A stretch of 64,000 nt of DNA from Cryptomeria japonica (taxonomy: Eukaryota > Streptophyta > Pinopsida > Cupressales > Cupressaceae), in assembly GCF_030272615.1 (NCBI RefSeq), contig NC_081406.1, forward strand, positions 403,574,939 to 403,638,938, read 5' to 3'. Position numbers and translations under genes: made by a program. Below, in pieces: positions 12,101-23,150 of this stretch. Below the pieces are notes generated by a model, which ran no database searches, was not told where the DNA came from, and saw only the letters and a program-made list of their open reading frames with translations. Every line of letters begins with the position of its first letter. Positions within the stretch are counted from its first letter, which is position 1.

Positions 12101-13378
12101 CTTAATGAAGTCGAGTTGGCCCTTAAGGTCAGAGCCTTCAAGATTGTTTAGGATGTTCTCATAGAACTTAGCTACTTCAGACGTAACCATATCTGGTTCA
12201 GACAAGATGGAACCATGGTTGTTCATAATTTGAGAAATTCGGTTGACCCCTCTTCTTTGCTTGGTGCTATTGTGGCTGAACTTAGTATTTCGGTCCCCAT
12301 CCTTCAGCCAAGTCTCCTTGGATTTTTGTTTCCAGAAAATCTCTTTGCAGGATAGTATCTTTTCATATTCCAAGAGAAGGGCCTTCTCCTTAAGGAAAAG
12401 GTGCTCATCCATCCCCCTCTCTAGGACCTCAATATTAACCCTATTGAGATCATTCTCTATTAATGTTTTTTTGTCAAAGATGTTACCAATATTGGTCCTA
12501 TTCCACTCTAAGAGTTTCCTTTTTATAAGTTTTAACTTACTTGCAACAATAAACATCTTCGAACCTGAGAAAATGGAGCTACTCCACCATTTTTCAAGTA
12601 AGCTTAGAAAGTTATCATCTCTGTACCACATATTCTCAAATTTGAAGGGACATTTTTTTGGGGTATAGTCGGATAATAAGTTTAATTGGAGTGGGAAATG
12701 GTCTGATCCTGATAAAGGGAGAGGCTCTGCCTTCAGGGAGTAATTTAGTTCTGAGAGCCCACCATAGATAAAGAACCTATCAAGTTTCTTTGCTATATTA
12801 CAAAAACCAGATCTTCTATTATTCCAGGTAAAGGCATTCTCTACCGTCTTGATTTCCAGCAGGGAATTCCTATTGATCTAGAGATTGAAGTCTATAGCTG
12901 AAGGGGGAAGCTTCCTGCTTCCTCCTCTTTTATCTGAGGCTTTAGTGATGGCATTAAAATCTCCCCCAATGATACTAAGGTCATTCGAGAAGCTTTTAAG
13001 AAATATCTCAATATCCTTCCACACTTTCACCTTTTCCTTGTTCTGGATGGGGTCATAAACATTAATTAGTTTGAATCTGAGGTTATTTTTGTAGTTTACA
13101 ACCTCTCCTCCTATCCATTTCTGCTGGATCTCTAGTGGTGTGAACGAAAGGGTTCTAGGATCCCAAATGATAGCTAAGCCCCCTGAAGCACTAGAGGCTG
13201 GAGAATGATTAAGTTGTCTAACCCCTAGTTTTTGCCCAAAGAGAGATATCTCGGATGCATTCATTTTTGTTTCTTGAATTAATATTAAGTCAAGTTTAGA
13301 GTCAGAGATATAACACTTTAAGATGCATTGTTTGTTAGGGGCATTCAATCCCCTAACATTCCATGTTATGATTTTCAT
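9180..13378 (-). pseudogene. LINE 1 ORF2: endonuclease, reverse transcriptase, RNase H
   Basis: Replication protein of the LINE. The N-terminus (MKIITWNVRGLN), the QETKM motif, GGDFNA near 12970 and the SGSDHFPL motif near 12695 mark an APE-type endonuclease that would nick target DNA. The reverse transcriptase follows: DFRPIAL and LDISKAYDKVD near 11590-11850, and a catalytic FMDDT at about 11285-11297 where FADDT is the norm. A zinc-binding segment (CPLCEAEEEDTNHIL, near 10040-10075) and an RNase H domain (9180-9680) end the protein. In the RNase H the first catalytic Asp is Asn (FNGASRGNP), while the E, D and D of WAELLAL, EGDS and KRADELAN remain. There are several in-frame stops (TAG, TGA, TAA) and one frame change near 11050. 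The ATG overlaps the ORF1 stop as ATGA, so reinitiation coupling is likely in the parent element. Confidence 0.92.
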
Positions 13379-14912
13379 GGCTCTGTGGGGAGGAACTTCC
13401 CCTCCCCTACATTAAAAAGAGTAGATATTTTGGACTGACCCCTAGCTTCTCCATCCTTCAATCTCAATTCGGCTAGGGATCTCCTACCCCTTCTTTTACT
13501 AAATTTAGCACAATCTGGAGAATCTTTGCTTTTAATAGAGCAGAGAATGCCCAAGGTGTTAGGATGCTGATTTTCCATGTTCTCTGGTGCTATGAAGAGT
13601 TCCTCTGTTTCTAAGTTAACTCTAGTAATATTTACTAGATTATTAATGAGGAGATCCCTTTGTCTTTCCAATTCTTCGTTATCACAGATTTCATCAATCA
13701 ATTGATCCATGAGGTCAGTTACTACTTCTTCCCCTATGAAATTGGTGATGATATCAACTTCCTTAGATACTTGGTCAGCCTCAGAAGCTATAGTTGTGTC
13801 AGGGTCAGCCTCTGGGGATGAAAGAATAGCCTCTTCCTCTAGAGGGGTTTTCAGATTTGAGATTGGGAAGACTTGATGGGATTGCTGTGAAGTCTTTTCT
13901 AGATCTTGTGGAGAATTACCCTTATCTTTTGAAAGTGATAGGGTAGTAAGATCCCGTAGAGGGGAAGTTTTTAAGGAGTTCTCTCTCTCTTGTGGGGTAA
14001 GAGAGCCCAATGGTGACATAATTGTCATGCCAGATTGTTCAATCTGGGGGAGCCACTCACAAATTTCCCCTTCTTCCAAATTACCAACCCCGCTATAAGG
14101 GTCACCCATAGGAGGGATAACAGATGGAAGTGGTTGGGGCTAAGGACATGGAGACTTAATTAGGGATTTCTGATAACATAGAACCGGAGAAGGAAGATTA
14201 GTGCTGGAGTTATTAAAGCCTGTGATGGAGAAACCCCCTCCATCCACAAATATAATTGGAGCTATTCTCGATTCAGTGATTAATTTAGGGAGAGCATTTT
14301 TGAGGGGAACTTCCTTGGTCTATCCATTTTGAAAGGACCATTGTAGAAGGGTAATTCAAGGGATAAACATAGATTGTCATACCTTAGTGTTACTGGTTCG
14401 ACGGTTTTAATGTTTATATTCATGTTGACAATCAGAAGATTTTTAAAGAAGCTTAAAGCTGATTTTTTAACTTCTACAAATTTGCCTATTTTATTCCCTA
14501 AAATTCTTAAAAAGTCATTATTTCTTAATTCAATTGGGATGTTTTCAAGTGATATAGCTCTATTAACCATACATGAATTTAATTGTGAAGGATGAAAGAG
14601 GGTATGCCACTCCCAACAGTCAAACCCTAAGCCCATGAACTCAGATAAACCCTTATTTAGTACTAAATTTCTTAAATTTTGATTACCGCATTCAATAGCT
14701 AAGAACTGATCAGGGAGGATGTCAATTTTTACCTGATTATTGAGAGAAGACACCACCCAGTTGGCAATTTGCTCAGACGGAATCCCCCAACCTTTCCATC
14801 ATGCAAAAAAAATTCTTTCGTTGCAATGCATTTGATACATATCCACTGTTTGGGAATCAATATCAATGATTATCCCATTGGGGCTATCTTTGGAAGATTT
14901 GCCAGCAGACAT
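13375..14912 (-). pseudogene. LINE 1 ORF1: gag-like nucleic-acid-binding protein
   Basis: First ORF of the plant L1 element, upstream of and overlapping ORF2 by 4 bp. The ATG at 14912 opens MSAGKSSKD. The middle part (14280-14756), with WEWHTLFHPSQL and a following beta-rich stretch, resembles the DUF4283/gag-like N-terminal domain of plant LINE ORF1 proteins, expected to coat the element RNA. The C-terminal half (13375-14109) is acidic (runs rich in E, D, S) and then turns basic with SKRRGRRSLAEL, a possible nucleic-acid-binding or nuclear-localisation patch. I see no CCHC knuckle. A TGA at about 14810 and a frame change near 14110-14280 break the frame. The family assignment for the N-terminal domain is from general resemblance. 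Confidence 0.75.
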
Positions 14913-15296
14913 TTTAGTGGTTGAAGCCGTGGGACTGTTTGTCCGGTTATGTTTTACAGAACCTTCCTTCTGCCCAAGGTTGGGGTGTCATTTAAAGTGA
15001 TTTGATTGTCCTTCTGCCTTCTTATTTTGGTTCCTTACCGACTGCCAGTTTCGATTCCTGCCTTGGAGCGAAGGAAGGGGAGCCCTAGCCAAAACAACCA
15101 GTGGGTATTTTGTTTTAGCAAAGAAAGCTTCCTTCTTGGTGATTCAAGATTTTGCTCTACTCAATTCATTTGCCCTAGCATCGTTAGCCATAACTGCAAA
15201 ATGGTTTCCATAGCCATGATAAACACCTCGCAGGGAAAAGGGATGATCACAGAGAGAAGACTTGATTCTGCCTTTCGTGAGCATAGTCATTTTTTG
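14913..15296 (-). other. LINE 1 5' untranslated region
   Basis: About 380 bp between the 5' end of the LINE and the ORF1 ATG. Plant L1 elements usually carry an internal RNA polymerase II promoter here. I see no TATA box or repeat that would locate it. Confidence 0.5.
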
Positions 15297-15314
15297 CAAA
15301 AGTGAATTAGCTTA
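15297..15314. repeat. Right target-site duplication of LINE 1
   Basis: Perfect copy of the 18 bp at 4683-4700. It fixes the 5' end of the LINE at about 15296. Confidence 0.95.
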
Positions 15315-16667
15315 TTGTTTTGTCAGGTACCTTTCAATTTAATGTGATATTTTCACTTTTTTTAAACTAGTCCCCGACGTTTGTCAAAATTTTAGCAAAC
15401 AATAATTATCGTCATTATTTCGATGATATTCCAACTGATATTAATGATGATAATGATGATATGACCAATCCTTACAATGTCGAATTTGGATTGGATGATA
15501 TTGACAATGAGTTGGATGAAGAAGAATATTAATGATATATTTAGTACCTTAGAATAATGTGTTAATAAGATCAACACATCTCCAAGCCACAAATGGGAAG
15601 AGCACACAAATACAAAACAACAAAATGGGGATTATTTTCTTCCTTCCTTAAATTATGGAGTTGCCCTTCTAGGTAGTTTCATTGGCCTAACCAAAAAATT
15701 AATTCTCTATATTTTCACCATAAATATTAATTCTATAATGGCTTTTCATCTACAATTCCATTGTGTTCCCAATTTTGATGATATTATAAATAAGGGGGTC
15801 ACCATCTAGAAATCCCTTGTTTCCAAAATTTTGGTTGAGAACTATAATAAAGACAAAGATAACATAATAACTAAACCAATGAAAAAAAATGCTTGGGCTA
15901 AAACAAAATGTTATCAAATGATGGGGTAACTAAATCCAAATTCATTTACAACCCGAATATGTACCTAAATAAAAATATTCTAATGTTTTAAAATGTCCAA
16001 CAACTAACACATGTTGTTATACCACAAGGATATTCAATAATCCAAAATCATCCAAAACATATGTACACTTCCTTGGGGGAGCTTATCAAAGTAGTATTTC
16101 AAAAATCAGTTGAAGCTAACCTTATTAAATTCCCACATACCATAGTTTTCAATGACAATGCACCCAAACTTGCATTATTATTAGATTATTATTTTTAGGC
16201 CTTCATATCTTCTAGGAGGTGTTCAAATAAAGTGTTTTGTAGACATTTTGTGCTTCAAGTTTACATAATAATTAAAATGAAAGAAAACAATTGGTTCCAA
16301 ATTGTATTTAATTTTGAAAGTACAAAAATAAACTTTTAGTCTATTTGGCTTGTTTTTATTTGAATCTCATGCATGCAGGAGCAGAGAGTTGGGGCTACGA
16401 TACAAAAGGCATAATTCAGTTCTATAAGAAATCCTGACAAAACCCCCATTGGCATAATGACTATAGGGATCAATTGAAATACCAAGCCGCCCACAAAGCA
16501 TCCAGCCAGCCGCAAATTGAAAAATTGAGGGAGAGAGAGGATGGACAAGTGCAAGTGCCAGCAAATCCACTATAAGTGTTGCATTCTATATTTTGGTCAA
16601 CTCCCATTAATCGTCAAATCTACTATAAAATCCTTTCAATTTACTAAACAGGGTTGAAATGGTACTG
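15315..16667. other. Unassigned spacer, AT-rich
   Basis: No recognisable element. On the + strand, 15400-15531 reads as an open acidic stretch ending DDIDNELDEEEY then a stop, which could be the C-terminal tail of a lost gene or transposase, but nothing else supports it. A minus-strand frame at 16336-16554 has no similarity I recognise. Confidence 0.4.
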
Positions 16668-16940
16668 TGTGTTTTTTTACATTGAGTGGGTAAGGCTTTT
16701 GGGGGTAGAAAATCTGTATTAGCTCTCATGGAGTCCACATTCATACATCTCCTTCATGAGATTTCCTAACTTGTATGGGCTTGGGCATACAACTCTCTCT
16801 TTCACAGAGTTTGCCCAAACTTTTATGGTTCTTACATTTTTTTTTATGTCAATTTTGGTCATCAAATTGTACAACCACATTTTGCATTCCTTCCAACTTC
16901 AGTATTTTGTTACAAGAGAAAGTACCCAGTGATGTACTAC
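16668..16940. repeat. Direct repeat, left copy, flanking the MCM4 fragment
   Basis: About 270 bp starting tttttttacattgagtgg and ending near gtacccagtgatgtacta. A diverged direct copy lies at about 17628-17905, on the other side of the MCM4 fragment. Internal landmarks shared by both are catggagtccaca, cttgtatgggct, ctctctttcacagagtttgc and acaagagaaagtaccca. The pair could be short LTRs of a small non-autonomous element or copies of a neighbouring intron. I cannot decide. Confidence 0.85.
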
Positions 16941-17045
16941 AAAGAATAATGCTCAGAGCATATTAAAATAGTTTGTCATAGCACTAAGACATCAGTCTTA
17001 TGAAATACATCATTAGTAATTATCATATGGGTGTTGTACCATCCT

Positions 17046-17626
17046 TAAAATTCATCTGCAGCCTCATCAAATATTTTAGGATGTATATTTTGTCTTGCAT
17101 AAGTGATATATGAAGTGAGGGTTGGGAGGTCCAATGCATCTAGTGTTTGGTCCTCAGGCTCATCATAATGCAATGCAACAAGATGCCTTGCAAGGCATCG
17201 ATCTATTTGTTCATTAGCTTTATCAAGAACTAGGTAGATCAGATCAAACCTGGAAAGAAATGTTGGAGGAAGTTGGATATTATCAATAATTGAAAGTTTA
17301 GGGTTGTATCATGAACTGCTAGGATTGGCACAAGCTAAAACCAAAGTCCTCACATTAAGAGATGCTATGATCCTAGCCTTTGCAATTGACATTGTTTGTT
17401 GTTCCATAACCTCATGTAACATGGTATGAGCATTATCTGACATCTTGTCAAACTCGTCTATGCAACAAATACCCCTATCACTCAATACCAGTGCTCCACT
17501 TTCTAGAACTGTTTCACAAGTCTCACTATCCTTTGATACATAAGCAGTCAAATGAATTGTAGAACTTCCATGACCACTTGTATAAATGCCTCGAGGAGCC
17601 AACTTATGCACATACTGAAGTACTGC
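17046..17626 (-). pseudogene. MCM4: MCM4 replicative helicase gene fragment
   Basis: MCM4 is a subunit of the MCM2-7 helicase that unwinds DNA at replication forks in the nucleus. Here only about 190 codons of the AAA+ core survive. They read from [10 protein letters not shown] through the Walker B motif CCIDEFDKM, the sensor region ACANPS, the arginine-finger motif LSRFDL, and on to IHPKIFDEAADEF. The Walker A region and the N-terminal domain are missing. A TGA sits in the conserved PSGSRY region, replacing an Arg codon, and several conserved residues are changed. No intron is visible across the stretch, which suggests either a retrocopy or a single captured exon block. It lies between ~270-bp direct repeats at 16668-16940 and 17628-17905. 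The MCM4 rather than MCM2/6/7 assignment is from the match of [13 protein letters not shown] and LDKANEQIDRCLARHLV to plant MCM4. Confidence 0.88.
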
Positions 17627-17627
17627 A

Positions 17628-17905
17628 TTTTTTTACATTGAGTGGATAAGGCTTTTTGGGGTAGAAAATATGTATCATCTCTCATGGAGTCCACAGGAAT
17701 ACATCTCCTTCACGAGATTGCCTAACTTGTATGGGCTCAAACATACAACTCTCTCTTTCACAGAGTTTGCCCAAAATTTGTATGGTTCACACTTTTTGTT
17801 GTTGTTTTGATGTCAATTTTTGTCATCAGATTGTACAACCACACTTTGTATTCCTTCTAACTTCAGAATTTTGTTACAAGAGAAAGTACCCAATGATGTA
17901 TTATA
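17628..17905. repeat. Direct repeat, right copy, flanking the MCM4 fragment
   Basis: Partner of 16668-16940 in the same orientation. It abuts the 3'-most base of the MCM4 homology (which is the 5' end of the fragment on its own strand). The T-run at its left edge begins within 5 bases of the MCM4 sequence. Small indels in the middle separate the copies. Confidence 0.85.
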
Positions 17906-17909
17906 GAGC

Positions 17910-18038
17910 ATAAACAAGTATAGTCAAACTAGTTATTAAAGAAAGATTTATACAATGAGATAGTGTTGAAAATATATTTATGTAGGGTGCCTTATAAAAG
18001 TTCTCCCTATTCAACGCTATCTTGTAGGGTGCCTTAAA
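17910..18038. repeat. ~125-bp direct repeat, copy 1
   Basis: It starts aaacaagtatagtcaaa, runs through gtagggtgccttata and ends near agttctccctattcaac. Copy 2 is at about 18220-18335. The two are separated by about 180 bp of unrelated sequence. Confidence 0.85.
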
Positions 18039-18219
18039 GTTCTGACTAAATAAGGTTTTGATTTTACAAATTTGTAATGTTCCCTAGGGTAAATGACTAA
18101 AGAAGGTTCTGATTTTAGATCTTGATTGGAATTTGGAAGCAAAGACCTTTAACCTCTATTGATCTACAACTGCAAAACATAATCAGAAGATACTAATAAT
18201 TATATTAAGGGTTGCTCAT

Positions 18220-18335
18220 ATAAACAAGTATAGTCAAATTAGTTATTAAAGAAAGATTCATACAATGAGATAGTGGTAAAAATATATTTATGTAGGGTGC
18301 CTTATAGCAGTTCTCCCTATTCAACTCTTAAGTTC
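18220..18335. repeat. ~125-bp direct repeat, copy 2
   Basis: Direct copy of 17910-18038 with scattered substitutions. It runs straight into the LINE reverse-transcriptase fragment at 18336, so the repeat may belong to that LINE or to its target. Confidence 0.8.
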
Positions 18336-18945
18336 TTGCTGGAAAGATACTCATTAGATTTTGTTCAAAAGATAAATTTATCTAAATCCAAGGTATACAT
18401 CCTTAACTCTAATTCTCTTGTAAAAGCTAATATTGCTAGGGTCCTACGCTTCCAATGATAGAATTACCTTGAAATCACTTTAGCATTCCTTTATTCATGG
18501 TTCAAAATAAACCTTTAGACTATTAGAAAGTCATTCAAAGCTTACAAAGTAGGATCTCTAATTGGAAAGGCAAATGGTTATCAATGGCCTCTAGAATACA
18601 AATGATAAAATCAGCTCTTGACACCATTCCCAATTGTTACATGGTTGTTTTGAAAGATCCTAAATCAGTAGTCTCAAAATTAGAAAGTTGTCAAAAATTT
18701 CATTTGGAAAGTAAATCTAGATAAAAAATAAAAATCTATCTAATCTCATTAGCAAACATGAATTTAGATAAGTCTAAAGGTGGATTGGGTATTCACAACA
18801 TCTTAGTGATAAATTTAGCTCTAGGTACAAAATTGGTTTAGCACATGTACAATAAGCCTCATGCCAAATCATGTAAATTTATGCAAAGGAAATACCTATA
18901 TTCTTCTAATCCAAGAAATAAGTTTATAGTTTCTAATCCTTAATT
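18336..18945 (+). pseudogene. LINE reverse transcriptase fragment (C-terminal part)
   Basis: Conceptual translation over several frames shows the region after the catalytic site of a plant L1 reverse transcriptase: a QKINLSKSKVYIL stretch, then a region that reads GKWLSMASRIQMIKSAL, then a KSKGGLGIHNI-type motif. The copy has many stops and shifts. It is on the opposite strand to LINE 1, LINE 2 and the ORF3 fragment, so it is a separate insertion. Neither end could be fixed. Confidence 0.7.
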
Positions 18946-19060
18946 TTATTATTATTTATTATTAAATTATTAAATTATATTTCAAAGTAGGGACATTACA
19001 ATCAGCCCTTCCCAAAATTGCTTGTCCTCAAGCAATGTTGATTTTAATTTTCTCAAACAA
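18946..19060 (-). mobile_element. Probable Ty3/gypsy 3' junction fragment (end of pol, polypurine tract, LTR start)
   Basis: On the minus strand, the sequence CTTGAGGACAAG (19019-19030) is followed by a purine-rich tract (TTTTGGGAAGGGCTGAT) and TGTAATGTCCC at 19000-18990. That order is typical of the end of integrase, polypurine tract and LTR start in plant chromovirus-type gypsy elements. Only about 50 bp of LTR would remain before the LINE fragment. This is a pattern-based call. Confidence 0.4.
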
Positions 19061-19639
19061 AGGTGAGAAGCATGACACATCTATGACCTTCATATCCCCT
19101 TTGGTTCACTCTTTCTATTCTCATATTTTAGATTAACTAAAAATATAGAGCCAAACACAGAGCATACACTTGAAAATATAAAGCATACACATGGATATAT
19201 GAAGACATAGAGCATACACGGAGTATACACATGAATATACACATTGTTAAACCCTTCTAATTGGTTAGAAAATTGGTTAGAATGCATTAATTATTGTATT
19301 GCTTAGAAATAAAATATTGATCCATAATTGATCGATAATTTATGTATTGTATTGCTTGGAAATAAAATATTACAAATATGCAAGTATAGGTGGTATTAAA
19401 AACCATCAGAGTTTTGCCACAAAAAAAAACCCAAAACCACCCTCAAAACCACCATCCCAACTAAAACCAAACCCTACTACATGCATAATTGGTCTACCAA
19501 AACTAGTAGAAAAAATCCCCACATACATACATAATTGGGGAGAAAACAAACACGAAATAAAAAGATGTACAAACAGACAACACAAACTCCACCGACCATG
19601 GCAGGATTAACCCAGAAGCAACCTATACTCTAGGTCCTC

Positions 19640-20225
19640 ATAGAATTCTAAGAGCCACTTCATTTCTTGGGAAGTTTGGGGTCTCTATTTCAACTCTAAA
19701 CCCACCTCTACTCGTGCCACTTCACGAAGAACCCCTAAACCTCATCAGATTGCTTCAACCTTTTGAAATTTTTGAATGCTTTCCACCCATGAAAAGAAAG
19801 AGCTTTGCATCTTGCCTTCAAATCATCATCATCCCATCGAATGAGTGGTAGTAGCGCCATCAGACCAACCACCCCTACCTCATGAACAATACCCACCATT
19901 GGGACCACACAAGAACACACACTATCCAGGTTTAACATATACCTTGAGTCAATTACAAATCTCAAGGAGTTTTTCACCTTGTCCACCTCAACCTCAAACT
20001 GTAAGCCCTAGGTTGCAATCAATGAATATGCCTCCATGTTCGTCCTGTAGCAATGACTTACATGGACATTTTCCTCTCCTAGTAGCATCTTCACAACCTC
20101 GTACAGGTTCTTATACTTAAACAAAAACAAACCTTTCAGCCTCCTGTCTGTGAATCATCCAAGAAATGGAACTAATTTCTTGTCAGTATGGAAGGAGAAA
20201 TTGGCTTTCATGCTACGTAAGGCAC
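19640..20225 (-). pseudogene. Solo fragment of the LINE-associated ORF3 family
   Basis: Minus-strand translation across a few stops and one shift gives a protein close to the ORF3 of LINE 2. Shared blocks include KKLVPFLG, DRRLKGLF (DKRIQGLF in LINE 2), LLGEENVHV (MLGEELVHI), RTNMEAYSLI (RMNMEVYSLI), LNLDSVC and VEVGLELK (MEVGRELR). The end QEMKWLLEFYEDLE lines up with WEKWLQNYLEAE of LINE 1. I found no reverse transcriptase or RNase H to its right (the 5' side of its strand), and no clear poly(A), so it may be a truncated LINE or an independent copy. Only the part at 19735-19986 is open for any length. Confidence 0.65.
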
Positions 20226-20230
20226 CCAAG

Positions 20231-23079
20231 ACAACTCTGGATGTAGTATGATACCAAGAAAATGACACTCCACCTAGTCCAAACACCTCACACTCAATTA
20301 TGATAGCCAGCCATTATCGACATTTATCATAATCTCTACCATCATTCCTCTGAATGTTCTAGTTCATCCACACAATTCATCTACACAAGCCAGCATTAAA
20401 GCCATCTAAATATTAGCCATTAAGTACGTACAAAAAGGCAATATCTCTGCTTATCATCATTCTCGATCACCACAAGGTAATAACGCAAGACAAATCATTC
20501 AAATGTATTCAAGATAGTTTGCAGCATTTAATTCTTTTCAGGTTGATCCACATGTGTGGACTGTCCCATTAAAGGTTTTGATGCCATTTCGCAAACCCAC
20601 TTTATTCCTCCTTTCAACATGGCAACCTTTTCGCTATTTCGCAATCCTCACTTTTGTCTTTCATGAAATGGTGATGTATTGTCCATTTTGCAAATCATTA
20701 TTTTATCTTCATGAAACAACAACAGGTTCACTATTTCACATCCTTCATATTTAGATTATGCAAAACAACGAAAGATTCGCCATTTTGCATCATTTGTTTT
20801 TGACTCTTGCGAAATCAACATTCGACGATGTTGTTGTATGTGCAACAATATTTTCGTCAAACTAACATGCTCCACATCATTGCATTTATGACAAACCACT
20901 TAATATCCGGCGGTTGTTGTATGTATGACAATTTTTTCATCCTAATTAACAATGTTTTGTGCTGATTGTTCATCACAAGACTATCAAAATTTTCATCGAT
21001 ATTTCAACAAAAACCATCAGCATTTTTTTGCGACATTGTCTGATGACACTTGGTCAAAAGTTTAACAAAAATAAGAATGTCAGACAAGAGACAAAATTTT
21101 GTTGGGTATTTCATCGCTAATCTGATGATAGTTCATCGAAATTTCAACAAACATGTGTTGAAAATTGGTGCCAAATAGAGTAGTGTCAATTTTTGCGTCT
21201 TGTCATGGGCTTTTCAATCTATATCAGGTCTTAGGTTTGTAGATAGACACAAGACCAAGGGACTAAGTCTTAAGTCCCCATAGTACCCTATAACCCACCA
21301 TGTTGTAATTTCTAGAGTTTTGAACTCACAAAAACCTCAATATTCTTGATCCCAACTCCTATGTCATATGTCCTCATAGTGTCTATGCATTTGTAGAAAC
21401 TTTGGAACTTTCCACCATGTCCAAGATTCAAGTTCTGCTATATCCCTTGTATCTCAATTTTACCTCTTCCTCTCTCTTCCCCACTAGGAGTTGGGCTTAC
21501 AAGTGGACCTTAGACCCTAGCACCATGTCACTAGTAATATGTCCACCTCATGCACCAAACCTTATGATCGTCATTCTCCTTACTCTGCATCATCATTCCC
21601 CTTATGGACTTGTGATCTATTACTTCTTCATGTTCCCCCTAACCTTAGTCTACAATCCCTCCCAACAATTGACCCCCAACTTTTCCCCTTCCCAATCTTG
21701 ATTCATTTTGTGATCTTGACCTTGCAAGTTTTCTTTCCCTTGTTGGTCCTAGTCCCTATCCCTACACCCTCCTAACTCCTAACCTTTCAACACATGTTTC
21801 TCAAGTCACTCCCAAGCTTGGAATCATTCTAAATAATATTTTTGTGTTTTCATTCCAAGTCCTTGTTTCAACCTAGAAACCTAAAGGACTTATTCCTATA
21901 TATCCAACAACTACCATTATTATCAATTCCCTTGGTCCATCTTTCTAATATGGCCATGCTTCATTAATGGAGTTTTTTAAAGTGCTAGCTAGCCTAGTCA
22001 ACCCACAGTTGGTCTCAACCACTCATCTATGAGGTTCCACAAGGTTACATTCTCCCCACATACCATGTCTAAATATATTAAAAAAATCTACATCTAGTGC
22101 TATATATTTAATATTTTATTGTATCACAAGGGTTGATCATTTTGTTATTAAATTCAATCACCACAGTTCTAAAATATTTCTGGGTTTCAACTCATGCCAA
22201 TTCAATTTATCTTGGGAGTATCATATCTTTCAAACCAGAAATGCATTAAATTCGTAAGTGTTATCTATAGTGGAATGTATTCCATGATAGTTTATATCTC
22301 TCCAAATAGATCTTCTCTATTTACAACTAGGGTTTCTTCTAAATTTCCATATATGTTGGAGTAAGTGTAATGTTGGATTTAATGAATGTGAGAGTTTTCT
22401 ATTGCATTACAAATTTTATAATGGTATTTTGTATAATATGCATGGATTTATTTAGTGCCATGATGGATTTTTAAGTATGCTCTAATATTGATATCACACA
22501 TTTGATAGATGTAAATGATTTATAGATTATTATTCTTCAGGGTTTTAGTTTTCTTTTATTTTGATAAAATGCGAGTCTATTTCCTAGCGGATGGGCACTA
22601 ATCTTGATAATTAGTGATTACATCATACAACCTTAAAAGAGAAAATCATTTAATAGTAGAGTGGGAATTAATTTTAGTATTTTTTAATTTATGATTTGGT
22701 AGTTTAAACAAGATATATAAGTTAAGTGATCTTTATCATACAAACCATTTGTGAATCATGCCTTTACACCCACATCTTGCATTTTTTGCAATGAATACTC
22801 CACCAAATATCTAAGAGGTCATTTGTGTAGTTAGTTTTCCCTTAACCCAGTGAAAGTCTTTGGGATTAAATTCACCTTGGGTACAAGTGTAAACTATACA
22901 ACTTGTAACATCTTTTCATATTTCGATCCTACTATTGATACCTCTAAGAACACACTCTTGGTGTCTAACTAAACCTTAGGTGTAAGAGAGATTATAAGCA
23001 TGTGCACTAAAATGGGGGGCTAAAATATAGCCACTCTTGTTTTTGGTCCCATCGAAGACATAACGCGAGCACATTATAT
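20231..23079. other. Unassigned degenerate sequence
   Basis: About 2.8 kb with no element or gene recognised. Some words recur (cattttgca and tttcgcaa around 20580-20830; catcgaaatttcaacaaa around 21000-21150), hinting at an old repetitive origin. Frames at 21402-21701 and 21539-21775 are low-complexity Pro/Ser/Leu stretches on pyrimidine-rich DNA. Confidence 0.4.
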
Positions 23080-23150
23080 TGCACTCACATTATGCCTTGG
23101 TAGTGGTTGATCCTAGGCTCGATCACTACAAGGTCATAATGTGAGTGCAC
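23080..23150. repeat. Strong imperfect hairpin (inverted repeat)
   Basis: The left arm, beginning tgcactcacattatg at 23080, and the right arm, ending cataatgtgagtgcac at 23150, pair over about 31 bases with a few mismatches around a short loop (tcctaggc). It could be a remnant of a hairpin-type MITE or part of a hairpin-forming transcript. No flanking duplication was recognised. Confidence 0.8.

Larger units (their letters stand above)
4701..15296 (-). mobile_element. LINE 1: full-length plant L1-type retrotransposon, ~10.6 kb
   Basis: Non-LTR retrotransposon in minus orientation. The 3' poly(A) end is at 4701-4709 (a T-run on the + strand) and the 5' end at about 15296, with an 18-bp perfect TSD on both sides. 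Order along the element: 5' UTR, ORF1 (RNA-binding/gag-like), ORF2 (endonuclease, reverse transcriptase, zinc-binding region, RNase H), a separate ORF3 and an AT-rich 3' region. At 10.6 kb it is longer than usual plant L1 elements, because about 4.5 kb lies downstream of RNase H. Part of that 3' region may be later insertions or microsatellite expansion. ORF1 and ORF2 carry stops and one frameshift each, so this copy is dead. LINE 2 at the right edge has a similar 3' end (ATCAGTAA close to the poly(A), then TATTGATT). Confidence 0.93.

Noticed and set aside
16775-17913. Similar + frames at 16775-16966 and 17731-17913
   Set aside because: They arise from the direct repeats around the MCM4 fragment, and the frames diverge by indels.
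21402-21775. Pro/Ser/Leu-rich + frames
   Set aside because: Pyrimidine-biased sequence. Two overlapping frames are both open, and neither resembles a protein.
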